In this document: positions 1 to 6,416 of the stretch, piece by piece
Layout of the letters: the number at the start of each line of letters is the position of its first letter
How positions within the stretch are numbered: position 1 is the stretch's first letter
DNA from: Methanobacteriota archaeon
Lineage (GTDB): Archaea > Thermoplasmatota > Poseidoniia > Poseidoniales > Poseidoniaceae
DNA: 9,149 nucleotides
Reading direction: 5' to 3'
Assembly: GCA_002689565.1 (NCBI GenBank)
Contig: NZGQ01000024.1
Span: 1-9,149, forward strand
The notes under the pieces: model-generated
What the model was told of the DNA's origin: nothing
What the model saw: only the letters and a program-made list of their open reading frames with translations
Databases searched by the model: none
Made by a program: the position numbers and the translations under genes

Positions 1-702
1 GATGTTGTCTTTTAGACAGAAGAAATTTGCAGCACCGACTTCTTCGACATATCTGTGTTCTTCAGCATCGAGATAGATTACTTCAGCGTATCCAGCGGCT
101 TTCGCTTTCTTTGATGGCATCATCCCAGGTGCATAGTTTCCTATTGCTTTCACACCACCAGAACCACCAGGTGCGGCTCTATGGTGTTCATCGCTAATCA
201 GCAACTTGATACATGTCATTCCTCCTTTGAAATATGGTCCTACTGGAGTAACATAGACCATGAATGAATATTCAGGCGCAGGGGCTACGCCCAGAACAGG
301 TCCACTCCCATTTAGAAGCGGTCGCACATACAGTGCACCTTTACCCATAGGAGGGATCCATCTGGCATTTTGTTGAACACATTGTTCTACAGCGTCAATG
401 AAAATCGATTCAGGAACAGGTGGCATCTTGAGTCGGTCTGCACCCCTTTGCATTCGGCGCGCATTCTCTTCCGGCCTGAATAAAACAACTCGGCCAGCAG
501 CGGTTCTGTAAGCCTTCATGCCCTCGAATAAACCCTGTCCGTAGTTCAAAACTCCAGCAGCTGGAGAAATGGAGATGTTACCATAGGGGCGCATTTCTCC
601 AGGTTGCCAAGGGGCATCTATTGCAGTGTTTGCAATATACATGAAATCAGTCTCGGTCATGGAGAATGTCAGTGTGTCCCAATCGACCGGTGCTTCGCTC
701 AT
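1..702 (-). CDS. ilvE: Branched-chain amino acid aminotransferase, 5' part (cut by left window edge)
   Basis: This is a PLP-dependent class IV aminotransferase. The family moves the amino group between leucine, isoleucine or valine and 2-oxoglutarate, the last step of branched-chain amino acid synthesis, in the cytoplasm. The reading frame is open from ATG at 702 down to base 1, giving 234 residues; the C-terminal third lies outside the window. Visible family motifs are GLFEGMKAYR at about residues 57-66, the RPLLNGSG segment at about 127-134, the PLP-lysine segment GGVKAIGNYAPGM (Schiff-base lysine about K185), and YLDAEEHRYVEEVGAANFF at about 210-228. The lysine segment and the following block look more like the plant/eukaryotic-type BCAT signature than like Escherichia coli IlvE. 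The start is the first ATG, fits the usual family N-terminus, and lies 100 bases from the divergent polB start. No clear Shine-Dalgarno is seen. D-amino acid aminotransferase or aminodeoxychorismate lyase are related alternatives but fit the motifs less well. Confidence 0.93.
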   Translation of the reverse strand, partial: MSEAPVDWDTLTFSMTETDFMYIANTAIDAPWQPGEMRPYGNISISPAAGVLNYGQGLFEGMKAYRTAAGRVVLFRPEENARRMQRGADRLKMPPVPESIFIDAVEQCVQQNARWIPPMGKGALYVRPLLNGSGPVLGVAPAPEYSFMVYVTPVGPYFKGGMTCIKLLISDEHHRAAPGGSGGVKAIGNYAPGMMPSKKAKAAGYAEVIYLDAEEHRYVEEVGAANFFCLKDNI

Positions 703-740
703 CATAGGCTACCAGCGCTCGGAGGGATTCAATGATTGTG

Positions 741-752
741 CGAAAATTATCT
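741..752. promoter_or_regulatory. AT-rich TATA-like element in the ilvE/polB divergent spacer
   Basis: The 100-base spacer between the divergent ilvE and polB starts has one clear AT-rich block, CGAAAATTATCT. On the plus strand it lies about 50 bases before the polB ATG; on the minus strand it lies about 40 bases before the ilvE ATG. Both distances suit an archaeal TATA box with a short leader. It may serve one or both genes. This is inferred from position and composition only. Confidence 0.3.
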
Positions 753-802
753 TCACACGTCGTTTCGACAAGTTGTTGGCCTGCTGACCTTTCCATTAGT
801 TC

Positions 803-3271
803 ATGCGATGGTCCGGTGATGTGGCAATTATCACCGGACGTTACGTCTCGGAAGGCGAATCTACAATCATGGAATTGTGGTCTCGTGCACGCTCCGGGGA
901 GTCAGTATTACTTCGTGTTCACGGAGTTAAGCCTTGGTTCGAAATAACACCTCACGGGAGATGGGAAGGTGAACACAATACCCCTCCTCTGCCTGAAGAC
1001 CATGAGGAAATAACCGAGATTATCGGACCAGAGATGAAATGGACATACTTGGGCATGAAACCTGTTTGGAAGGTATTTGCAATTCAGCCTTTCATGGTGC
1101 CAAGATTAAGAGACTCACTAAAATCGCAATGGACAATTCTTTCAGGAGACATACCCTTTGTAAATCGCTTTTTCTTGGATGGAGATTTTTCAATGCATGT
1201 CTCCGTCGAGGGCGAGGTGGGCGAAAGTGAGCATCCAGTAGACATTTGTTTGGAACTCACAATGGATGATGTATCGAATTGCGATCCGTTCCCTGCTCCA
1301 TTCAAAGTTATCTCTTTCGATCTCGAGACTTCAATAGCACATGACACCATACTTTGCGCTGCAGCAGTTGTAGAAGACATGGGGACAGGTGAGAGAACCC
1401 ATCATACCTACGCAGAGGATGAGGCTACTATTCTCCAAAAAATGACAGAATTGGTGAGGCAGAGCGACCCCGATATAATCACTGGATACAATATCGATAA
1501 TTTCGATATGGGTAGGATTGTCGATAGAGCGAATCTTCTTGCTAAGTCAAACAAACCCCTCAGGGCACAACTGATGGGTTGGGGAAGGGTTGCGATTTCT
1601 GAAGAAGGAAGGCGTAGAGATACTCTGATTCCGACGCGCGGCACAGCACGCGCATGGAATTTAGCGGGACGATGTGTGATGGATGCATGGTGGCAAGCAA
1701 GACAAGCACTAAGGCCTCAGAGAGAGACCTTGAAATTCGTCTCTAGGCTGCTCTTCCCGGACAATGAAGACATGCAAAAGATAGACGTAGACGCATCAAA
1801 GATGGATGAAGAATGGGCAAATAGGCCACAAGAAGTTATCGAGTATTGTCTAAGAGATGCAGAATTGCCTCTTGATATCATGCATAAAATCCAGGCATTT
1901 AGGCGTAAAGAAGCGGTCGCTGCAGTAGCTAAAGTCGCCTTGGATACCAGTGCTAATGGCACCACTTCTCAATTGATTGACTCACTTGTCATAAGAATGG
2001 CAGATCGAACATCAATAGGTGTTCCACTCACTGGTTCAGCCGATAGAAAAGAGGGCCAAATCGAGGGTGGCTATGTTCACGATGTCCAAGCAGGACTCCA
2101 CCGATGGGTTGCAATACTCGATTTCAAGTCGATGTATCCTTCGATAATGATTGGGAAAAACATCTGTTACACTACTCGAATAGAAGAAGGAAGCACCGAC
2201 CAGCCAGAAGAGGGCGAAGAAGTGTATGAAGCGCCGACGGGTGCCAAATTTAGAAATGAAAATGGTAGAAGAGGGATGGTTCCTACTCTGCTAGAAGACC
2301 TAATGTCTCAAAGGGACACTCACAAGGCAGGTATGCGTGGAGCAAAGGATGAATCAAAGCGTTCTTATCACGATCAAATGCAATATGCGGTCAAAATTTT
2401 GATGAACTCGTTCTACGGAGTTTTTGCAAGTGGATTCTATCGTTTCACTCATCGTCATCTAGGTGAATCAATCACCGCATGGGCGCGGAAAAACATCAAG
2501 ACGATTATCCAAAAACTGGGTGACGAGGGTCATCACGTGGTATACTCTGATACAGACTCAATATTCGTAAAAACACCAGTTGAAGGAATAGATGACCCGA
2601 AAGAAGCTATGGTCGAATTCGGACATAGTACGGCGAAGAGGTTTAGTGAGAAAAGTGCAGAGTTGGAATTCGAAACAGGTATGTCAGTCTTCTTCAGTCA
2701 TGGTGCAAAGAAAAGATACGTAGGTCAAGTTGTCTGGCCAAAGGAATCAATGATGGTAAAGGGCTATGAAACTCAGAGAACAGATTCGTTCAGATATCTT
2801 ACAGATGGTATGAAGGAGATTTTCAAGCATGTTTTGTCCGATGATTCAGAAGCAGCGATTAATCTCGCAGTCGAAACTATTGCAGCCGCCAAAAAAGGAG
2901 AAGTTCCAGTGCTCGACCTAATCATGAGCAAGTCGTGTAAAGGTCGTTGGGATAAAAGAAAAGCAGAATGGGACTTCACTAAAGATTATGCGAATCCAGA
3001 TTCCATGATTCAAGTTCGTGCCGCTAGGGCATTGATTGCAAAGGGGCTACCATTCACTCCTGGAATGAAAATAGCATACGTCGTGACCAATGCAAGAAAT
3101 AGGCCAATGGAAATACAACCATGGCTAGAAGAAGATCCTGTAACAAATTATGATGGCCAGTTCTATGCTGATAGATTAGCAACAGCATTTGGGCGAGTTA
3201 CAGAAGCATTCAATTGGTCAGCGAAAGATTTGCTTGCCGGCAATAGGCAAACATCCCTCTTCTCCTTTTGA
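803..3271 (+). CDS. polB: Family B DNA polymerase with 3'-5' proofreading exonuclease
   Basis: This 822-residue protein is a complete archaeal family B DNA-directed DNA polymerase, which copies DNA at the fork or in repair and proofreads with its 3'-5' exonuclease. Domains in order: N-terminal domain (about 1-165); exonuclease with Exo I FDLET (D173, E175), Exo II GYNIDNFD (228-235) and Exo III YCLRDAEL (348-355, D352); polymerase palm and fingers with Motif A DFKSMYPS (440-447), Motif B KILMNSFYG (531-539) and Motif C YSDTDS (581-586, D583 and D585); KKRY at 636-639; and the thumb to the end. All catalytic carboxylates are present, and no intein interrupts motifs A, B or C. The last eight residues, RQTSLFSF, form a PIP-box-like PCNA-binding tail. 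An in-frame TAG at 797-799 sits just upstream, so ATG 803 is the earliest ATG; the next is at residue 23 and would cut into the N-terminal fold. No Shine-Dalgarno is seen. The length matches the family (about 770-900). Confidence 0.96.
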   Translation: MRWSGDVAIITGRYVSEGESTIMELWSRARSGESVLLRVHGVKPWFEITPHGRWEGEHNTPPLPEDHEEITEIIGPEMKWTYLGMKPVWKVFAIQPFMVPRLRDSLKSQWTILSGDIPFVNRFFLDGDFSMHVSVEGEVGESEHPVDICLELTMDDVSNCDPFPAPFKVISFDLETSIAHDTILCAAAVVEDMGTGERTHHTYAEDEATILQKMTELVRQSDPDIITGYNIDNFDMGRIVDRANLLAKSNKPLRAQLMGWGRVAISEEGRRRDTLIPTRGTARAWNLAGRCVMDAWWQARQALRPQRETLKFVSRLLFPDNEDMQKIDVDASKMDEEWANRPQEVIEYCLRDAELPLDIMHKIQAFRRKEAVAAVAKVALDTSANGTTSQLIDSLVIRMADRTSIGVPLTGSADRKEGQIEGGYVHDVQAGLHRWVAILDFKSMYPSIMIGKNICYTTRIEEGSTDQPEEGEEVYEAPTGAKFRNENGRRGMVPTLLEDLMSQRDTHKAGMRGAKDESKRSYHDQMQYAVKILMNSFYGVFASGFYRFTHRHLGESITAWARKNIKTIIQKLGDEGHHVVYSDTDSIFVKTPVEGIDDPKEAMVEFGHSTAKRFSEKSAELEFETGMSVFFSHGAKKRYVGQVVWPKESMMVKGYETQRTDSFRYLTDGMKEIFKHVLSDDSEAAINLAVETIAAAKKGEVPVLDLIMSKSCKGRWDKRKAEWDFTKDYANPDSMIQVRAARALIAKGLPFTPGMKIAYVVTNARNRPMEIQPWLEEDPVTNYDGQFYADRLATAFGRVTEAFNWSAKDLLAGNRQTSLFSF

Positions 3272-3325
3272 TAATTGGCTCAACAAGGGCAAGTATTGAA
3301 TTGGGTAACGGTGTCTCGCTGAGTG

Positions 3326-4516
3326 ATGAAGCCGGTATTCATGGTACTGATGTTTGTTTCAGCGAGCCTTGCTGGATGCTTGTCGAGTGAAGATGAATCG
3401 ACATCTCAGATAGAGGCAATATTTGATTATGAACCTGACAAAAACATACGAACAGATATGGAAATTGACTTTGATGGGGGCGCTTCTCTATCCGCTAACG
3501 GAGGTCTGACCTACAAGTGGGATTTCGATAGCGATGGCTCTTATGATGAGACAGGAAGGACCACGACTTGGTCATATTCTACTGCCGGAAATTATGATGT
3601 TACACTAACCGTGTCCGACGGGACTGATTCAAGTTCTCAAACACGTTCCCTAAAGGTAATTGACGCTGATGCTCAGGAACCATACGCAGATGCAGGATCA
3701 TATTCTCCAAATAGTGACTGCGATGGGGAAAGCGCAAGTACAGGGCAATATTACCTGGTATACATTTGTGAGATGGATAGGAGCACATCAAGTAAATCTA
3801 TCTCAGCAACTACTTCAGTAACACTTGACGCATCGAACTCAGAGGCATGCGAGGATGATGGCCAACCCTGTGATGATTACATTTCAGAATACAACTGGGA
3901 CATAAACCTACAGAGAGATGAAGACGGTGATGGCGATTTGGAAAATGATGCAGACTTGACTGGACAGACCGTAGAATGGAAAGAATTAGAGCCAGGAGAG
4001 TACAAAATATCACTCACAGTTACCAATGGGGCAGGCCTTTCTGCAACAGATGAAGTAATCGTCTATGTCAATTATGTTGGCAGGTGGAATGACATCTCAA
4101 TTGGTGGCAATACCTCAAACAGCCCAATAGACATTGATTTTTCATTCCCGTCGACTCAACATTTAGATTCGGGTAACACCATCAAAAGAGCTGCAGGCGA
4201 ACTGATTTACCCTAAGGAAGATGAAGACTGTACCGATGTGGTCTTTGGTGATGGTAACAACTGCCGTGCAAAAATCGACCTTTATGGATTCAATTCGACC
4301 GATGAGCAGGTTGCAAATACCAGTGCTATTGGGGTAGAACAACGAACCTACGGAGATTGTGATGAAAATACAGATTGTGTTTGGTTGCAATTTACAGGCT
4401 CGTATCACTTTGCTGAGAGCCAGTGGAAGGATGGCGAGTGGACCATGACAATTAGAAATGAAATGGTTAACGATTTAGAGATAGAATCTCTCACGATTCG
4501 ACTATTGTACAAATGA
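3326..4516 (+). CDS. Secreted lipoprotein with PKD-like domains and a P-domain-like C-terminus
   Basis: This is a 396-residue surface lipoprotein of unknown specific function. It begins with a short hydrophobic signal peptide ending in the lipobox LAGC (lipidated cysteine about C18), so the mature protein should be anchored on the outer face of the membrane. A PKD domain spans about 29-112 with the hallmark YKWDFDSDG and AGNYDVTLTVSDG. A second PKD-like domain spans about 155-248 (EYNWDI, GEYKISLTVTNGAG) and carries an acidic insertion DEDGDGDLENDAD (about 198-210) like a calcium-binding loop. The C-terminal part, about 255-396, ends GEWTMTIRN...ESLTIRLLYK, resembling the beta-sandwich P/Homo B domain of convertases. 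Eight further cysteines suggest disulfides. ATG at 3326 is chosen because it gives a normal signal peptide; a GTG directly before it (3323) would add one residue. It follows polB by 54 bases in the same direction. PKD domains usually bind proteins or polysaccharides; no enzyme motif is seen. Confidence 0.85.
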   Translation: MKPVFMVLMFVSASLAGCLSSEDESTSQIEAIFDYEPDKNIRTDMEIDFDGGASLSANGGLTYKWDFDSDGSYDETGRTTTWSYSTAGNYDVTLTVSDGTDSSSQTRSLKVIDADAQEPYADAGSYSPNSDCDGESASTGQYYLVYICEMDRSTSSKSISATTSVTLDASNSEACEDDGQPCDDYISEYNWDINLQRDEDGDGDLENDADLTGQTVEWKELEPGEYKISLTVTNGAGLSATDEVIVYVNYVGRWNDISIGGNTSNSPIDIDFSFPSTQHLDSGNTIKRAAGELIYPKEDEDCTDVVFGDGNNCRAKIDLYGFNSTDEQVANTSAIGVEQRTYGDCDENTDCVWLQFTGSYHFAESQWKDGEWTMTIRNEMVNDLEIESLTIRLLYK

Positions 4517-4520
4517 GGTG

Positions 4521-4541
4521 CTGCGGAGCAGTTGCCTTTTG
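4521..4541 (+). terminator. Weak hairpin plus T-rich tail after the lipoprotein gene
   Basis: Four bases after the lipoprotein stop codon, CTGC-GGA-GCAG can form a small 4-bp hairpin, followed by TTGCCTTTTG. In archaea a T-rich run alone can end transcription, so this could end the polB/lipoprotein transcript before the EF-1A promoter. The stem is short and could be chance. Confidence 0.3.
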
Positions 4542-4555
4542 TAAATCGGCCTCCT

Positions 4556-4568
4556 GAAAGCATATAAC
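4556..4568 (+). promoter_or_regulatory. BRE/TATA-like promoter of the EF-1A-rpsJ operon
   Basis: GAAAG followed by CATATAAC looks like an archaeal BRE plus TATA box. A transcript start about 25 bases downstream would fall near 4588-4593, giving a leader of about 35 bases before the EF-1A ATG. The site lies between the lipoprotein terminator-like hairpin and the strong ribosome binding site, as expected for a separately driven, highly expressed gene. Inferred from sequence pattern and spacing. Confidence 0.5.
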
Positions 4569-4611
4569 GCGTCGCGGTCTTCAAATAGGGGAGGAATGTC
4601 GGCGGACTGCT

Positions 4612-4620
4612 AAAGGAGAG
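4612..4620 (+). promoter_or_regulatory. Strong Shine-Dalgarno site of the EF-1A gene
   Basis: AAAGGAGAG contains GGAG at 4615-4618, eight bases before the ATG at 4627. It is one of only two clear Shine-Dalgarno sites in the window, the other being that of rpsJ. It fixes the EF-1A start. Confidence 0.75.
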
Positions 4621-4626
4621 AGCACT

Positions 4627-5922
4627 ATGCCATCCCAATGGGAAGATAAGAAAAAACCACACCGCAACATTGTGTTTATCGGCCACGTTGACCACGGTAA
4701 GTCTACTACAGTAGGTCGCCTACTTTTGGACTCTGGTCACATCGAGGAACACGTAATTGAGAAGAACGAAAAACTAGCCGCTGAAGCGGGCAAGGCCGGA
4801 TTCGGACTTGCTTACGTTATGGACGGTCTGAAAGAAGAGCGCGAGCGCGGTATCACAATCGATGTCGCACACAAGGAATTCTTTACACCGAAGTACTACT
4901 GGACCATCATCGATGCTCCAGGTCACCGTGACTTCGTAAAGAACATGATCACCGGTGCTAGCCAAGCAGATACAGCTGTACTGCTCTGTGCTGCAAACGA
5001 CGGTGTCAACGCTCAGACTAAGGAACACGCCTTCCTTGCTAAGGTACTAGGTGTAGCAGAATTGATTGTACACGTCAACAAGATGGATATTTCTGGTGTT
5101 GACTGGTCAGAAGACAAGTACAAGTCTGCATGCACTGAAGTTACAGGTCTACTAAAGATGGCAGGATTCGGCAGTCAACTAGACCGTATTCCAATGATTC
5201 CAGCATCCAGCCTAAACGGAGACAACGTCTTCGAGAAGTCTGACAAGTGTTCATGGTACTCCGGTCCAACACTATTCGAGGCTATTGACGCAGCAGAAAT
5301 GCCAAACAAGCCAGTCGACAAGCCACTTCGCCTACCAATTCAGGATGTCTACAAGATCTCCGGTATCGGTACAGTACCAGTCGGTAAGATTGAGACAGGA
5401 ACTCTGAATGTTGGAAAGACCGTAGTCTTCAACCCATCTCAGAAGTCCGCTGAAGTCAAGTCTATCGAGATGCACCACACAATGGTTGACAAAGCAGAGC
5501 CAGGAGACAACGTTGGTTTCAACGTTCGTGGACTAGCTGCTGAAGATATCCGCCGTGGTGACGTTGCAGGATACTCTGGCAGCGAACCAAACTTCGTGCG
5601 CCACGACGAGCACTTCGTTGGACAAATCCAGTTGATGGATATTCCAAAGGCAGTTTCAGTTGGTTACACACCAGTATTCCACGCACACACAGCACAAGTC
5701 GCTGTTAAGTTCATGGAACTACTAGAAAAGCAAAACAAGAATGGTAAGGAAGCTAACCCGTCTTTCCTAAAGACAGGTGACGGATGTTTAGTTCGTTTCC
5801 AGCCAACTAAACCAATGGCAATTGAAGCAATGAGCGAATTCCCCGACCTTTCACGCTTCGCTATCCGCGACATGGGTAAGACCGTCGCTGCTGGCGTTTG
5901 TATTAAGATCGAGAAGAAGTGA
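4627..5922 (+). CDS. tuf: Translation elongation factor 1-alpha (EF-1A, archaeal EF-Tu equivalent)
   Basis: This GTPase carries aminoacyl-tRNA to the ribosomal A site during protein synthesis. The 431-residue length is normal for the archaeal/eukaryotic family. G-domain motifs are complete: G1 GHVDHGKS (19-26), G2 GITID (75-79, within the EF-1A-type segment [11 protein letters not shown]), G3 DAPGH (96-100), G4 NKMD (151-154) and a G5-equivalent around PASSLNGDN (192-200). Beta-barrel domain 2 (about 232-320) and domain 3 (about 325-431) follow; the end [11 protein letters not shown] is typical. The long helical insert after G1 marks it as EF-1A rather than bacterial EF-Tu. The start is set by a strong Shine-Dalgarno. 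Every arginine codon I could find in the gene is CGC or CGT, with no AGA or AGG, unlike polB, which uses many AGA/AGG; this fits very high expression. rpsJ follows after 49 bases, the classic archaeal EF-1A-S10 pair. Confidence 0.98.
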   Translation: MPSQWEDKKKPHRNIVFIGHVDHGKSTTVGRLLLDSGHIEEHVIEKNEKLAAEAGKAGFGLAYVMDGLKEERERGITIDVAHKEFFTPKYYWTIIDAPGHRDFVKNMITGASQADTAVLLCAANDGVNAQTKEHAFLAKVLGVAELIVHVNKMDISGVDWSEDKYKSACTEVTGLLKMAGFGSQLDRIPMIPASSLNGDNVFEKSDKCSWYSGPTLFEAIDAAEMPNKPVDKPLRLPIQDVYKISGIGTVPVGKIETGTLNVGKTVVFNPSQKSAEVKSIEMHHTMVDKAEPGDNVGFNVRGLAAEDIRRGDVAGYSGSEPNFVRHDEHFVGQIQLMDIPKAVSVGYTPVFHAHTAQVAVKFMELLEKQNKNGKEANPSFLKTGDGCLVRFQPTKPMAIEAMSEFPDLSRFAIRDMGKTVAAGVCIKIEKK

Positions 5923-5957
5923 GTTTGAGTTTCGATAGGACTACGATCCAACTGAAT

Positions 5958-5965
5958 GAGAGGTG
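5958..5965 (+). promoter_or_regulatory. Shine-Dalgarno site that sets the rpsJ start
   Basis: GAGAGGTG is complementary to the usual archaeal 16S rRNA 3' end and lies six bases before ATG 5972. Its last three bases are themselves an in-frame GTG (5963), which would add three residues if used as a start. The Shine-Dalgarno match points instead to ATG 5972. Confidence 0.7.
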
Positions 5966-5971
5966 CAAGTC

Positions 5972-6301
5972 ATGGCAGCAGTGACCATCATTAAACTAAC
6001 TGGCGAGAATCATCGCGACATAGATGCGGTAGCATCCCAGATTAAGTCAATCTGTGATAACGGCGGCATCAGTCTGAGAGGACCAATCCCTCTACCAACA
6101 CGACGCCTTGTGGTACCATGCCGCAAAGCTCCTGATGGTGAAGGAAGTGAAACATACGATCACTGGGAAATGCGCATTCATAAGCGTCTCCTAGAGATGG
6201 ACATCACTAGTGGAAAGGACGAGAGCGCACTAAGACAAGTCGCTCGTATCCCAATTCCAGATACGGTCAGCATCGAATTATCGATGCGCTCAATGAATTG
6301 A
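5972..6301 (+). CDS. rpsJ: Small ribosomal subunit protein uS10
   Basis: Protein S10 of the 30S subunit binds the 3' major (head) domain of 16S rRNA. The product is 109 residues, normal for the family. Visible signatures are the GPIPLPTR block (about 37-44), which forms the start of the loop reaching into the head, VPCRKAPDGEG (48-58), the helix HWEMRIHKRLLEM (about 64-76), and the C-terminal strand IPDTVSIELSM (about 95-105). The spacing and lack of a separate TATA-like element suggest co-transcription with EF-1A upstream, a gene order kept in many archaea. Its arginine codons are mixed (mostly CGN with two AGA), less biased than EF-1A. It is followed by a strong hairpin and pyrimidine tract that probably ends the operon. 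Confidence 0.97.
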   Translation: MAAVTIIKLTGENHRDIDAVASQIKSICDNGGISLRGPIPLPTRRLVVPCRKAPDGEGSETYDHWEMRIHKRLLEMDITSGKDESALRQVARIPIPDTVSIELSMRSMN

Positions 6302-6315
6302 AACTGACATAGTCA

Positions 6316-6338
6316 GGGGCGCTTTGTGCGCTAACCCC
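6316..6338 (+). other. GC-rich hairpin downstream of rpsJ
   Basis: GGGGCGC (6316-6322), loop TTTGT (6323-6327) and GCG plus CCCC (6328-6330 and 6335-6338) can pair with a small CTAA bulge on the 3' side. Shifting by one base gives an equivalent GCGC/GCGC stem with a TAA bulge. The hairpin begins 15 bases after the rpsJ stop and ends at the base directly before the next hairpin, so the two helices could stack end to end. It may be part of the terminator, a 3' UTR stability element, or half of a small RNA. Confidence 0.5.
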
Positions 6339-6416
6339 GATGAGTAGACGGTGAGTCTAGTTGCAAAACTAACTCTTCCCTCACCGTCTACTCATCTCTT
6401 TTTCTTTTATTTTCTT
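6339..6416 (+). terminator. Perfect 17-bp hairpin plus pyrimidine tract: end of the EF-1A-rpsJ operon, possibly a structured RNA
   Basis: The arms GATGAGTAGACGGTGAG (6339-6355) and CTCACCGTCTACTCATC (6380-6396) are exact reverse complements, separated by a 24-base loop. Inside the loop, TAGTT (6358-6362) and AACTA (6367-6371) can form a 5-bp stem closed by GCAA, a GNRA tetraloop. The right arm runs straight into a T/C-rich tract (6395-6416) with runs of five, four and four T. This fits a strong plus-strand terminator between the convergent rpsJ and GINS genes, whose stop codon touches the tract. No matching A-run lies on the left side, so it should not act the same way for the GINS transcript. 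The stem is far longer than termination needs, so a small RNA or 3' UTR function is possible. Confidence 0.65.

Noticed and set aside
732..947. Small plus-strand frame of 71 codons overlapping the polB start
   Set aside because: It overlaps the well-supported N-terminus of polB in another frame and shows no family motif.
2100..2600. Possible intein in polB motifs A, B or C, a common site in archaeal polymerases
   Set aside because: All three motifs are contiguous and the total length is normal, with no splicing motifs.
5196..5227. Defective G5 motif in EF-1A (ASSL instead of the usual SA-type motif)
   Set aside because: PASSLNGDN fits the normal variation of EF-1A at this place (PxSxxxGDN), so it is not a defect.
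6335..6360. C/D-box small RNA, from the GATGAG and nearby CTGA strings
   Set aside because: The C box match is incomplete, boxes are not in the right order and distance, and the region is better explained by the long stem.
6302..6415. tRNA gene after rpsJ, since some archaea have one next to EF-1A-S10
   Set aside because: There is no T-loop GGTTCRA-type sequence, no 7-bp acceptor stem and no D-arm; the pairing fits two plain hairpins.
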